DNA of 64,000 bases, from assembly GCA_943846595.1 (NCBI GenBank), contig OX044355.1, positions 434,001 through 498,000 of the forward strand, given 5' to 3'. Source of the DNA: an uncultured Polaribacter sp. Its GTDB lineage: Bacteria > Bacteroidota > Bacteroidia > Flavobacteriales > Flavobacteriaceae. Made by a program: the position numbers and the translations under genes. Shown here one piece after another: positions 49,175-59,067 of the stretch. Each line of letters starts with the position of its first letter. Position 1 is the first letter of the stretch. The notes below the pieces were generated by a model, which had not been told where the DNA came from, searched no databases, and saw nothing but the letters and a program-made list of their open reading frames with translations.

Positions 49175-51502
49175 TTATAATATATATTGATGATACAGGT
49201 TGATAAATGTAGCGCTCATCGCATCGATTGAATATTCTTTTTTACAATTTTCTAAAATATTTCCCCGTTGACCTTGCCAAAAATCTTTAGTTTCAAACAT
49301 GTTTTGAATTACTTTTCCTAAATTCTCAAAATCATCTGTTTTAAAATAAACTGCATTACGACCCTCGCTAACAGCCTCAATTTCTGGAGAATGATTTTCA
49401 TTTTTAGAAATAACCATTGGAACTCCAAATCCAAAACTTTGAGTGATAGATAAACCAACATAACCAGGTGAAACACTAAATAGAGAAGAATAATACATCT
49501 TTTTTAATGTTTCATAATTATCTATATGACCAAGTATTTGGACTCTTAAATTCAAATGTTCTTGTTTTACATATTGCTCTATTTTTAATTTTTCTGGACC
49601 TTCTCCAATTATAAGTAATTTGGTGTTTGATGGCAGTTTATGCAAAACACTATGAAATCCTTTCACTAATAAAAGAGGTTTCTTTTTTGCAGTTAAGCGT
49701 CCTACATAAATTATATTTTCTGAAATATTTAATCCTTTATTTGTTGTCATTTCTTTGATTGTATACAAGGAGTTAACAGCCGCATGTATCTTCTTATTTG
49801 GCATTCTCTTTTTTAATTCTACTTGTTGTGTTTTTGTATAAACAATGATATGATCAGCTAATAATCTCATTATATTTCTTAATCTATCTGTTTTACTTAA
49901 AGCACCCTCTCTTGGCCAGGCATGGCCCCATAAAATCGTTTTTCTATTTAATAACTTTCTGATTAAAAGATAAATCCAATTAGAAATAATTCTTGGATTC
50001 ATTTCTAAAACTAATAAATTATTTGAAATGACTACTGATCTCTTAACTCTTTGAAATAGAAAATTCCTTTTTAAAAAAAAATAATTTTTTATCTTCTTTC
50101 TTTTATCAAAAGACAAATCTGTTTTTATCGATTCTTCAAAATAACAATCGCCACTATATATTTGAAAATTATCTTTTAAAATTTCGCTTATATATATATA
50201 AAGTTTTGTCCTATAACTAGGGGAAGCTGTCTGTAAAATAATTAATTTTTTCATGTGAAAACTTCGTTTCTGATTAACGATTTTATTGCTAATAAAATTG
50301 TCCCACAAAAAATAATTAGAGAGAAAGCAAAATAAAATAACTCCAGATTGGCGGCTTAAGATATTTTCAAATAAAAATATTACACAATAAAGAATTAAAA
50401 CAGATAGCATAATACTATCTTTATATTGAATTGCTTTCTTAAAGTAATAGAATAATACAGCAAGAAAAATAAGAAACCCAACAGCTCCAGATGCCAACCA
50501 TATAAATAAATATTGATTATGAGAATTATATATCCCTCGAGGAAAACTATATTGATTGTGGGAATAACACGTGTTTAATAAATCTTGAACATCTCCTAAA
50601 CCATTACCCTTAAAAGGAGTTTTAGATAAGACATCAACTCCGCACTTATATACTAATGCTCTTAGACTTGTAGAATTATTTTGATCTAATTTTTGATACG
50701 AATCTAAATTAATAATTTCTTTAAACCGATTGTTTTCTCCTGGGATCAAAACAAAAAAAAGGACTAAAGAAAGTACGAATCCTCTCGTAAAAAATTTATT
50801 TCTTCTTCTTTCTCTAATTCCATTAAAAATAAAAACAATAATAAGTGCTAATATTACTCCTTTACTCATCAAGAGGAATAAAAGCAGTAATAAATAAATC
50901 TGTGCAATTAATAATAAAAACTTTTTTAAATAATTGTTTTTCACTTTATCAAAAAGGTAAAAACCAAAAATTATAGCAACTGCAATATAAATAGAAACAT
51001 AGATTGGGTGCCCACCCAAGTAAATACTGTCAAGAATTGAATTCCTATAAAAATTTGAATCGTTAGAGAGGTATTTAGGGTTTTGATAAATAATGAATGA
51101 AAAAAATGATATGGTGGTAAATAGTAAACTAGTTATATAGTATGTTTTTATAAAATAAATTCTAACTTTTGAAAAATCCAAAAAAGATTCTCCGAGTAAA
51201 AGATAAAAAATAATTGGGAAAATTAATATGCTAAGCATGGTTTCCATCTTCTGAAGGCCCTCATTTTGATTTGATGAATAAAGTACACTTACCAACAAAA
51301 TAAAGTACAAAAAAGATGTTATAAAGAAAGTCTTTCTGTAGATTCTTTTCCTTCTTGTGAAAAAAAAGTGTACTAAAGAAAAGAGACCTAAAAAGAGAAT
51401 ACCAATCCCTTTAAATTGTTTTGGGATTAATGGAAAAAACCCGAAAAAAGAAATTCCAAGTGAAATAAGATTTGATAAAATACTTTTATTCAACTTTAGC
51501 AT
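49175..51502 (-). CDS. O-antigen ligase/polymerase fused to a family 4 glycosyltransferase
   Basis: 775 residues in a single frame. Residues 1-416 form a multispan Wzy/WaaL-type protein with about 11 spans and a periplasmic loop carrying FKGNGLGDVQDLL and YNSHNQYLFIWLASGAVGFL. At residue 417 a Met (ATG at 50254-50252) begins what looks like an entire GT-B transferase: KKLIILQTASPSYRTKLYIYISEIL, then IIYVGRLTAKKKPLLLVKGF, LLIIGEGPEKLKIEQYV and SVSPGYVGLSITQSFGFGVPMVI. The two parts are normally separate genes. The fusion would put the transferase on the cytoplasmic side after the last span. Internal initiation at that Met could also produce a free transferase. Confidence 0.85.
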   Translation of the reverse strand: MLKLNKSILSNLISLGISFFGFFPLIPKQFKGIGILFLGLFSLVHFFFTRRKRIYRKTFFITSFLYFILLVSVLYSSNQNEGLQKMETMLSILIFPIIFYLLLGESFLDFSKVRIYFIKTYYITSLLFTTISFFSFIIYQNPKYLSNDSNFYRNSILDSIYLGGHPIYVSIYIAVAIIFGFYLFDKVKNNYLKKFLLLIAQIYLLLLLFLLMSKGVILALIIVFIFNGIRERRRNKFFTRGFVLSLVLFFVLIPGENNRFKEIINLDSYQKLDQNNSTSLRALVYKCGVDVLSKTPFKGNGLGDVQDLLNTCYSHNQYSFPRGIYNSHNQYLFIWLASGAVGFLIFLAVLFYYFKKAIQYKDSIMLSVLILYCVIFLFENILSRQSGVILFCFLSNYFLWDNFISNKIVNQKRSFHMKKLIILQTASPSYRTKLYIYISEILKDNFQIYSGDCYFEESIKTDLSFDKRKKIKNYFFLKRNFLFQRVKRSVVISNNLLVLEMNPRIISNWIYLLIRKLLNRKTILWGHAWPREGALSKTDRLRNIMRLLADHIIVYTKTQQVELKKRMPNKKIHAAVNSLYTIKEMTTNKGLNISENIIYVGRLTAKKKPLLLVKGFHSVLHKLPSNTKLLIIGEGPEKLKIEQYVKQEHLNLRVQILGHIDNYETLKKMYYSSLFSVSPGYVGLSITQSFGFGVPMVISKNENHSPEIEAVSEGRNAVYFKTDDFENLGKVIQNMFETKDFWQGQRGNILENCKKEYSIDAMSATFINLYHQYIL

Positions 51503-51507
51503 TGAGT

Positions 51508-52806
51508 TTAACTTTTGAGAAAATTAGATTTTTCTTGAGGAAGTACTCTATTCTTTCTAATTTTATTAAAGTAATACCCTGAAAATAGCCCAAGTGAGAT
51601 ATACATTCCTTTATGCATCCAGAGAGTAAAACTAACCATCGTTTCGATAAAAAAGAAAATAATTAAAATAAAAAGAAGAGAATATATAAAATTTCTCTTT
51701 TTTGATTTATTTGATATTGAAAAAAGGAGGATCAATGAAAAAATGAAATAAATATTAATAAACAGTCCTAGTATTCCATATTGAGCGATATTCTCTAAGA
51801 AAAAATTATGAGGGTATGGTAAAAACCCAAAGAGATCATAAGCTCCCGGACCAGAACCTGTTAAAGGGAATTTTAAAAATATTTCAAAACTTTCTCCATA
51901 GGATAAAATCCTATGATTGACCGAGTCATCTCCTAAAGATTTAAATAATCTTTCAAATAGATTGTCATAACCAATTATATATATAACGTAAAAAACAAGA
52001 GGAATAATTACGATGGTCATAAGAAGTATTAATTTTTTATTGACACGAAATCCTTTTAAATAAAGCATTATAATTAACGCAATAAAAACACTCAATAATA
52101 TCCCTTTTGTGTTAGAAGCAAACAATATTATTAACAAATAAACGAATAAGAATCCTCTCAACATAATACTCCCTAATTCTATTGGGAAAATTTTTTTATC
52201 AATAATTAAAGAAGATATAATTACTAGAATAGCAAAACCTATTAACTGGCTAAAAGGAATAGGGTGAACTCCTGGAATTGTTAATCTATTAACTGTACCT
52301 CCCTCATATAAAAGAAGTATTAAACTTATTGTGCCTAAAACAACTCCTAAAATTAATGTAGTTTTTAAAAATTCTATTATTAATTTATCCGGCTGATTAG
52401 AATTCAAAAGGATTGTTTTCCCAATAAAATAATAACTAAACGCAAGGAGTAAAAATTTAGATGTGTAGATAACTGATGTTATAATATCTGCACTAAAAAT
52501 AGTCGTGTATACTAAGGTAAAGATTGTAAGAACAAAAAAAAGGTCTATAAAACCTAGTCTGAAATTTACCTTTTTATTTTTACTATACAGTTTTATTAAA
52601 ATGACTGCAAATCCAAGTAAGGGGATTATAGCTCCTAAAAAAGGATCTGAATCATTTACACATCTAAAACAAATATCATTAAGATCCAGAGAAACAACAG
52701 CTCTTATTAGATTTATTTGTGTTAACACTGCAATTCCTACAATAGGCTTCCACCAGCAAATGTAGAGTATGACTAGAGCAGCAAAAAGCGATAATATAAT
52801 TTCCAT
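51508..52806 (-). CDS. O-antigen polymerase/ligase family membrane protein
   Basis: 432 residues with 11 or 12 hydrophobic spans and the Wzy/WaaL loop FPLTGSGPGAYDLFGFLPYPHNFFLENIAQYGILGLFI, in which the G-GPG and PHNFFLE motifs are typical. It should polymerise repeat units or ligate chains at the periplasmic face. It is the second such protein in the locus; the other is fused to a glycosyltransferase just downstream. Which one is Wzy and which a ligase cannot be decided from sequence. Confidence 0.87.
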   Translation of the reverse strand: MEIILSLFAALVILYICWWKPIVGIAVLTQINLIRAVVSLDLNDICFRCVNDSDPFLGAIIPLLGFAVILIKLYSKNKKVNFRLGFIDLFFVLTIFTLVYTTIFSADIITSVIYTSKFLLLAFSYYFIGKTILLNSNQPDKLIIEFLKTTLILGVVLGTISLILLLYEGGTVNRLTIPGVHPIPFSQLIGFAILVIISSLIIDKKIFPIELGSIMLRGFLFVYLLIILFASNTKGILLSVFIALIIMLYLKGFRVNKKLILLMTIVIIPLVFYVIYIIGYDNLFERLFKSLGDDSVNHRILSYGESFEIFLKFPLTGSGPGAYDLFGFLPYPHNFFLENIAQYGILGLFINIYFIFSLILLFSISNKSKKRNFIYSLLFILIIFFFIETMVSFTLWMHKGMYISLGLFSGYYFNKIRKNRVLPQEKSNFLKS

Positions 52807-52951
52807 TTTTTGAGTAAATTCCTAAACAATCTTTTAAAAGATTTGCATTTTATTCTTATCCAGTGGATAAGATTTTATTAAACTATTATTAAATATACAA
52901 TATAGTAAAGTCGATTCAAACTATTTTAGAATAAATAAAACTACCTAAAAT

Positions 52952-54226
52952 TTAATTGTTAAACTCTGTCTTCACTAATCTTTTGATTTGTTTGTTACAA
53001 TAATAATGGGCAAGAATTAAAATTATTAATTCTGTCATTACAGCAGAAATTGCTACACCATAAATACCATAAAATTCTGCAAAAAATAAAACTAAAATAA
53101 CGTGAAAAACACCAGCAAAAACTAAAATTTTCATTCTAGTTTTATAAGCTTTTATCGCAGGGAAGAACAACGTTACATACAACATATTTAATGCAGATAA
53201 TAAAGCTATTACTCCAAGTATTTGAAAAATTCTGAAATAACTTACAATCAATTGATCTCTATAAATAAAATTTAAAATTGAATCCGATTCTAAAATTATA
53301 ATTATAGAAATCACCAAGCCGGAAGTCAGAATAACAGGTCTTATTTTTTTTATAAATATTTTTATTTTTTCAAACGACTTACTTGATAAATAAGGAAATA
53401 TCGCTTGGTACAAAGGAATATAAATACTCTTTGTAGCTACCACTAATTTCTCCATACTTGCGTATACCCCCGCAATGGAATCTCCAGCAAAAAACCCTAA
53501 AATTAGGGTATTACTAGAAGTGTATAAATTTACAGCAAAATTAGAAGCCAATAAATAGAGGCTTTCTCTTGAAATTTGGATAACTTCATTGCATCTAGGC
53601 ATCACTAAGTTTACATATTTTAGACTATAAACAAATCCTAAAAACCCTGAAAAGACAAAGCCTAATCCGTTTAAAATTGGAACAAATTCAAAATCTTCTG
53701 GATTCAAAACAAAGAAGAAAATCGAAATTGTAAAAAATAGTTTAGCAATAAGGTTTATAATCATAATCATTTTCATTTTTTCTATACCCTGAAAAAACCA
53801 AGTTGGAAAAATTGCTTGACCAATAACCAAACCAAAACTATAAAGATAAACAAGTGGGTAGGGTTTAAATTTATCAAGAAACAAAACCAAGCACAAAAGC
53901 AACAAAAAAGTAGCGAAGATCAAAATGAATTTAATAGAATATACATTCCAAAAAAATTGAGAAAGTTTTTTCTTATCATCTTTAATTAATGCCACTTGTC
54001 TTGTAGCACTTATATTAAAACCAAAATCAACTATAACAGTGAAAAATATAGCTATTGATTGAGCAATCATCACAAGTCCATATTTTTCAACACCTAATGT
54101 GATTACAAGGTAAGGTAATGCGATTAAAGGAAGTATAAAGTTGGAACCTTGAATTAATAAAAGAGAAATATAATTGCTAAAAACATTATTATTATTTCGG
54201 TTTTTCCAAAAGGACAAAAGGTTCAT
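52952..54226 (-). CDS. Oligosaccharide flippase (Wzx)
   Basis: 424 residues with about 12 spans of the MATE/polysaccharide-transport superfamily. The opening NYISLLLIQGSNFILPLIALPYLVITLG and then FGFNISATRQVALIKDDKKKLSQFFWNVY are typical of Wzx. It moves lipid-linked repeat units across the inner membrane, to be used by the Wzy-type proteins encoded downstream. The 145 bases between this gene and the polymerase gene show no recognisable feature. Confidence 0.92.
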   Translation of the reverse strand: MNLLSFWKNRNNNNVFSNYISLLLIQGSNFILPLIALPYLVITLGVEKYGLVMIAQSIAIFFTVIVDFGFNISATRQVALIKDDKKKLSQFFWNVYSIKFILIFATFLLLLCLVLFLDKFKPYPLVYLYSFGLVIGQAIFPTWFFQGIEKMKMIMIINLIAKLFFTISIFFFVLNPEDFEFVPILNGLGFVFSGFLGFVYSLKYVNLVMPRCNEVIQISRESLYLLASNFAVNLYTSSNTLILGFFAGDSIAGVYASMEKLVVATKSIYIPLYQAIFPYLSSKSFEKIKIFIKKIRPVILTSGLVISIIIILESDSILNFIYRDQLIVSYFRIFQILGVIALLSALNMLYVTLFFPAIKAYKTRMKILVFAGVFHVILVLFFAEFYGIYGVAISAVMTELIILILAHYYCNKQIKRLVKTEFNN

Positions 54227-54326
54227 TTTTTTCTTCTTAAAATTACTGAATAATCTTTTTCTAAACTTTTATTCGATACCCTTTTTTGGCAATAATGCAA
54301 CAACTCTTCTCATAAATATTTTAATC

Positions 54327-55376
54327 TTATTCATCTATCTCTAAATACCAATCATACATCATTTCTATACCTTCTTCCAAGCCTAAATGATACTTCCACC
54401 CTAAATCATGTAACCTAGAAACATCCGTTACCTTTCGCATGGTTCCGTCTGGTTTGTCAGTATTAAATACTAAATCGCCATTAAAACCGATTATTTTTTT
54501 AATTAAAAACGCCAATTCTTTAATAGCAATATCTGTTCCTGTACCAATATTTATATGCGTATTCCTTATTTCATTTTTATCCGAAATTAAATCCTTAAAC
54601 TCTACATTTTTCATAATATGTACACTCGCATCTGCTAAGTCTTCAGACCAAAGAAATTCTCTTTTCGGGTTTCCTGTTCCCCAAATTTCTATGCTTTTTG
54701 AATTTATTCCATATTTTGATAAAACTTTTTGAGCTTCTCTGAAATCTGCTACTTTTAAATCTTTTATGACGGCTCCCTTATTTCCTTCTTCCAGTAATTT
54801 TGCCAAGTGAATTTTACGAATCAAAGCAGGTAAAACATGTGAATTTTCCAAGTCAAAATTATCATTTGGACCATATAAATTGGTTGGCATAACAGCAATA
54901 AAATTAGTGCCATATTGTAAATTATAACTTTCACATAATTTGATTCCTGCAATTTTTGCAATCGCATATGGTTCATTTGTATACTCTAAAACATCGGTTA
55001 ACAGTGCTTCCTCTTTAATTGGCTGTGCTGCATTTTTTGGGTAAATACAAGTACTTCCTAAAAATAATAATTTTTTAACTCCAGAAAGATAACTTTGGTG
55101 AATGACATTGTTCTGAATCATTAAGTTGTGATAAATAAAATCTCCTCTAAAGGTGTTATTGGCAACAATGCCACCTACTTTTGCTGCGGCTAAAAAAACA
55201 TAATCTGGTTTTTCTTGAGCAAAAAAAGCGGCAGTTTCTTGCTGATTGGTTAAATCTAACTCTTGATGTGTTTTGGTTATTAAATTAAAAAAACCTTTTT
55301 CTTTAAGTTTTTTTAGAATCGCACTCCCCACCAAACCTCGATGACCAGCTACAAAAATTTTATCGTCTTTATTCAT
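54327..55376 (-). CDS. fcl: GDP-L-fucose synthase
   Basis: 349 residues of the short-chain dehydrogenase type: NAD(P) site [44 protein letters not shown], catalytic YAIAKIAG and [12 protein letters not shown]. It performs the epimerase and reductase steps that turn GDP-4-keto-6-deoxymannose into GDP-L-fucose. Its start overlaps the end of gmd by 8 bases, so the two enzymes are made together. The length is slightly above the usual 310-325 because of an insert near residue 200 ([17 protein letters not shown]), a variation seen in related bacteria. Confidence 0.95.
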   Translation of the reverse strand: MNKDDKIFVAGHRGLVGSAILKKLKEKGFFNLITKTHQELDLTNQQETAAFFAQEKPDYVFLAAAKVGGIVANNTFRGDFIYHNLMIQNNVIHQSYLSGVKKLLFLGSTCIYPKNAAQPIKEEALLTDVLEYTNEPYAIAKIAGIKLCESYNLQYGTNFIAVMPTNLYGPNDNFDLENSHVLPALIRKIHLAKLLEEGNKGAVIKDLKVADFREAQKVLSKYGINSKSIEIWGTGNPKREFLWSEDLADASVHIMKNVEFKDLISDKNEIRNTHINIGTGTDIAIKELAFLIKKIIGFNGDLVFNTDKPDGTMRKVTDVSRLHDLGWKYHLGLEEGIEMMYDWYLEIDE

Positions 55377-56484
55377 AGTTGTTCAAGATATCGTGCCCTC
55401 CTTTTTTAAGGTAGAGTTCTTTTTTCATCAAATGTACATCATGCTGCATCATATCTTTTACTAAATCTTGTAAAGAAAGTTCTGGTTCCCAGCCTAGTTT
55501 TTCTTTTGCTTTTGTAGCATCTCCAACTAATAAATCGACCTCTGTTGGTCGAAAATAATGTGGGTCAACTGCAACAACTTCTTGGCCAATTTCAATAGTA
55601 AAAGTAGTATTAGAACACGATTTTACATATCCTTTTTCATCTTTCCCTTCACCTCTAAAATCTAACTCAATCCCAAGTTCTGCAAATGCCATTTTCACAA
55701 AATCACGCACCATGGTAGTTGTTCCAGTAGCAATCACCCAATCTTCAGGTTCATCTGCTTGTAAAATCATCCACATTACTTTTACATAGTCTTTCGCATG
55801 CCCCCAGTCTCTTTTAGCGTCTAAATTCCCTAAATGAACTTTGTCTTGTAACCCTAAGGCGATTTTAGAAACAGCTCTGGTAATTTTTCTTGTAACAAAA
55901 GTCTCTCCTCTTATCGGAGATTCGTGGTTGAATAAAATGCCATTACAGGCAAAAATATTATAGGCTTCTCTATAATTTACAGTAATCCAATATGCATAAA
56001 TTTTAGCAACTCCATAAGGACTTCTCGGATAAAAGGGGGTTGTTTCTGTTTGTGGGACTTCTTGTACTTTACCGTATAGCTCTGAGGTAGAAGCTTGGTA
56101 AATTTTTGTTTTCTTTTCAAGATTCAAAATGCGAATGGCTTCTAACAATCTTAAAGTCCCTAGCCCATCTACATTTGCCGTATATTCTGGTGTTTCAAAA
56201 GAAACATGCACATGACTCATGGCTGCCAAATTATAGATTTCGTCGGGCTGTACTTCTTGAATAATCCCTATCAGATTAGACGTATCTGTCATGTCTCCAT
56301 AATGTAAAAAAAGATTTCTATTTTCTACATGTGGATCTTGATACAAATGATCTATTCTTTGGGTATTAAAGCTTGAAGACCTGCGCTTTATTCCATGAAC
56401 ATCATAGCCTTTCTCTAAAAGAAACGCTGCTAAATAGGCGCCATCTTGTCCTGTAATCCCTGTTATTAGTGCTGTTTTCTTCAA
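55369..56484 (-). CDS. gmd: GDP-mannose 4,6-dehydratase
   Basis: 371 residues: NAD site [22 protein letters not shown], the GMD motif [38 protein letters not shown], catalytic [15 protein letters not shown], and [17 protein letters not shown]. It converts GDP-D-mannose to GDP-4-keto-6-deoxy-mannose, the substrate of the adjacent Fcl. It begins the second half of the polysaccharide locus, behind a promoter-like box. Confidence 0.97.
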   Translation of the reverse strand: MKKTALITGITGQDGAYLAAFLLEKGYDVHGIKRRSSSFNTQRIDHLYQDPHVENRNLFLHYGDMTDTSNLIGIIQEVQPDEIYNLAAMSHVHVSFETPEYTANVDGLGTLRLLEAIRILNLEKKTKIYQASTSELYGKVQEVPQTETTPFYPRSPYGVAKIYAYWITVNYREAYNIFACNGILFNHESPIRGETFVTRKITRAVSKIALGLQDKVHLGNLDAKRDWGHAKDYVKVMWMILQADEPEDWVIATGTTTMVRDFVKMAFAELGIELDFRGEGKDEKGYVKSCSNTTFTIEIGQEVVAVDPHYFRPTEVDLLVGDATKAKEKLGWEPELSLQDLVKDMMQHDVHLMKKELYLKKGGHDILNNYE

Positions 56485-56576
56485 ATTCCGTTTTTTATAC
56501 TTGTTACTGAAAAGACCATCAATAAAATTATTATGTAATGCAGCTACTTATCAATTGGTTTCCGTAAAATTGAATG

Positions 56577-56584
56577 CAAAATTA
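56577..56584 (-). promoter_or_regulatory. -7 promoter box before gmd
   Basis: The minus strand reads TAATTTTG followed by CA, matching TAnnTTTG, in the 167-base gap between rmlC and gmd. It could start a separate message for gmd and the genes after it. The rest of the gap is AT-rich with no other signal. Confidence 0.45.
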
Positions 56585-56651
56585 ATAAACATATATCAAT
56601 AAATATATTATATTTTAACAAATAGTACCCCTCTGTTAATAAACGCTTTTT

Positions 56652-57197
56652 TTATTGACAAAATTGTTTAAAAGTCATTAAATGTTTGTCTTTTTCTGAT
56701 AGTATCACTTCTTTGCCGTCTAAGCACCAATCAATCGCTAAATCGGAATCATTGTATCGAATTCCTTTTTGTGCTGCTTTGTAATAATAATTATCACACT
56801 TATAGTTGAAAACAGTTTCGTCTTCCAACACATAAAAACCATGAGCAAACCCTCTTGGAACAAACAATTGTTTGTTATTTTCGCCCGATAAAATCATCGA
56901 AAATGAGTTTCCAAATGTTTGAGACTCTTTTCGTAAATCAACAACAACATCTAAAACCTTTCCGCTTATAACTCTTACTAATTTTGCTTGTGCAAATTCA
57001 TTCTCTTGGAAATGCAATCCTCTCAAAGTCCCTTTTTGAGAAATCGATTGATTGTCTTGCACAAACTCAATTTCTAAACCCGTTTTTTCTGCAAATTCCA
57101 TTTTATGAAAACTCTCAAAAAAGGATCCTCTTAAGTCATTAAAAACTGTGGGTTCAATAATGAAACACCCTGCTAAATTTGTTTGTGTAACAATCAT
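56652..57197 (-). CDS. rmlC: dTDP-4-dehydrorhamnose 3,5-epimerase
   Basis: 181 residues of the RmlC cupin: [41 protein letters not shown] with the catalytic His, [25 protein letters not shown], and [20 protein letters not shown]. It epimerises dTDP-4-keto-6-deoxyglucose at C3 and C5. Its start overlaps the end of rmlA by four bases (ATGA). No rmlD reductase follows, so the pathway to dTDP-L-rhamnose is incomplete within this window. Confidence 0.95.
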   Translation of the reverse strand: MIVTQTNLAGCFIIEPTVFNDLRGSFFESFHKMEFAEKTGLEIEFVQDNQSISQKGTLRGLHFQENEFAQAKLVRVISGKVLDVVVDLRKESQTFGNSFSMILSGENNKQLFVPRGFAHGFYVLEDETVFNYKCDNYYYKAAQKGIRYNDSDLAIDWCLDGKEVILSEKDKHLMTFKQFCQ

Positions 57198-58051
57198 GAT
57201 AACTTCATCAAATTTTCTCCATATCCACTTTTTGTAAATGGTTTTATTAAGTTTTTCAATTGATCTTTGTTTATAAAACCACTTCTAAAAGCTGCTTCTT
57301 CGATAGCTCCCACCTTCAGACCTTGTCTTTCTTCAATAGCTTGCACAAACTGACCCGCTTGCATTAATGAATTAAAAGTGCCTGTATCTAACCAGGCGAT
57401 CCCTCGATCTAAAATTCGAACACTTAATTCGCCTCGGTTTAAGTAGGCTTGATTGACATCGGTAATTTCTAATTCTCCTCGTTTACTTGGTTGAATGCTT
57501 TTTGCAATCGCAATCACAGCATTGTCATAGAAATAGATCCCCGGAACGACAAAATTAGATTTTGGTTTTAGTGGTTTTTCTTCAATTGACATGGCTTTAT
57601 TATTCTCATCAAACTCAACCACACCGTATCTTTCTGGATCGTTCACATGATATGCATAGACAATGCCTCCTGAGACTTCTAAGTTTTGTTTTAACAACTT
57701 GGGCAATCCAGATCCATAAAAAATATTATCGCCTAAAATAAGGGCTACTTTTTCTTTTCCTATAAATGCTTCTCCTATAAGGAACGCAGCTGCCAATCCG
57801 TTTGGCTTTTCTTGAATCGCATACGAAAATTCACATCCTAACTTTTTACCATCTCCTAACAATTTCTTGAAATTTGGCAAGTCTTCAGGTGTTGAAATGA
57901 TCAAAATCTCTCTAATTCCTGCCAAGATAAGAACCGATATCGGATAGTAAATCATCGGTTTGTCATACACGGGCATTAACTGCTTGCTCATTGCCAACGT
58001 TAATGGGTGTAATCGGGTACCGGATCCTCCTGCTAAAACAATTCCTTTCAT
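57194..58051 (-). CDS. rmlA: Glucose-1-phosphate thymidylyltransferase
   Basis: 285 residues: [35 protein letters not shown] at the start, [25 protein letters not shown] and [15 protein letters not shown] segments (here [15 protein letters not shown]) and [15 protein letters not shown]. It makes dTDP-glucose from glucose-1-phosphate and dTTP, the first step of dTDP-sugar synthesis. It sits between rmlB (one base away) and rmlC in a tight operon. Confidence 0.97.
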   Translation of the reverse strand: MKGIVLAGGSGTRLHPLTLAMSKQLMPVYDKPMIYYPISVLILAGIREILIISTPEDLPNFKKLLGDGKKLGCEFSYAIQEKPNGLAAAFLIGEAFIGKEKVALILGDNIFYGSGLPKLLKQNLEVSGGIVYAYHVNDPERYGVVEFDENNKAMSIEEKPLKPKSNFVVPGIYFYDNAVIAIAKSIQPSKRGELEITDVNQAYLNRGELSVRILDRGIAWLDTGTFNSLMQAGQFVQAIEERQGLKVGAIEEAAFRSGFINKDQLKNLIKPFTKSGYGENLMKLS

Positions 58052-58052
58052 T

Positions 58053-59060
58053 TTATTGCTCTTTTTTTAAATACCAATCGATGGTTTTTTTAATTCCAGA
58101 TTCAAAATTTTCATCCGCTTTCCAATGTAATTCTTTCTCCACTTTCGTTGCGTCAATCGCATATCTAAAATCATGACCTGCCCTGTCTGGAACAAAAGTA
58201 ATTTGTTCTTTATAAGTGGTTTTTTTAGGTTTTAATTCATCTAAAATCGCACAAATTGTCGTTGCGATGGACAGATTATTTCGTTCGTTTTCCCCACCAA
58301 TATTGTAGGTTTCACCAGCTTTTCCTTCTTTGAATACCAAATCGATTCCTTTGCAATGGTCTTTAACATACAACCAATCTCGAATGTTTTTCCCATCACC
58401 ATAAATAGGAATCGCTGCTCCTGAAATTGCTTTTCTGATAATTGTCGGAATCAATTTTTCGGCATGCTGCTTTGGTCCATAATTATTAGAACAATTCGTC
58501 GTTACCACATTCATTCCATAGGTGTGAAAATAACTTCGCACCAAGAAATCTGAACTTGCTTTTGAGGCGCTATACGGACTGTTTGGTGCATAGGGTGTTT
58601 CCTCTGTGAAAAGACCTTCAGCTTCAAGGCTACCATATACTTCATCCGTTGAAATGTGATGAAATCGACTAGATTCATAGTCTTTTTTATATTGATTGGG
58701 ACCCTGCATCCAATGGTTTCTTGCGACATCTAATACATTGAACGTTCCAAAAATATTTGTTTTCACAAAGGCATCTGGTTTTTTTATTGAATTGTCTACA
58801 TGTGATTCTGCAGCAAAATGAATGACTCCTTGAATATTGTGTTCTTGAAATAAATTTTCTACCAAGTTTCGTTCGCAAATATCTCCCTTCACAAAGGTGT
58901 ACCTAGAATTCCCTTCAACTCCTTTTAAATTCTGTAAATCGCCGGCGTAGGTTAAAAGATCTAAATTAACCACTTTAAAATTAGAATTCGCTTCTAAGAA
59001 AAAGGGAATAAAATTAGATCCAATAAATCCAGCACCTCCGGTAACAAGAATTGTTTGCAT
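58053..59060 (-). CDS. rmlB: dTDP-glucose 4,6-dehydratase
   Basis: 335 residues of the SDR family: NAD site [41 protein letters not shown], catalytic [20 protein letters not shown] and [17 protein letters not shown]. It converts dTDP-glucose to dTDP-4-keto-6-deoxyglucose. It leads the rmlB-rmlA-rmlC group, 7 bases after the Wzz-like gene. Confidence 0.97.
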   Translation of the reverse strand: MQTILVTGGAGFIGSNFIPFFLEANSNFKVVNLDLLTYAGDLQNLKGVEGNSRYTFVKGDICERNLVENLFQEHNIQGVIHFAAESHVDNSIKKPDAFVKTNIFGTFNVLDVARNHWMQGPNQYKKDYESSRFHHISTDEVYGSLEAEGLFTEETPYAPNSPYSASKASSDFLVRSYFHTYGMNVVTTNCSNNYGPKQHAEKLIPTIIRKAISGAAIPIYGDGKNIRDWLYVKDHCKGIDLVFKEGKAGETYNIGGENERNNLSIATTICAILDELKPKKTTYKEQITFVPDRAGHDFRYAIDATKVEKELHWKADENFESGIKKTIDWYLKKEQ

Positions 59061-59067
59061 TCTACTG

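Noticed and set aside
54266..54331. A 21-codon minus-strand frame ([21 protein letters not shown]) between the flippase and fcl genes
   Set aside because: Too short to support; no homology recognised and no signal to separate it from chance in AT-rich sequence.
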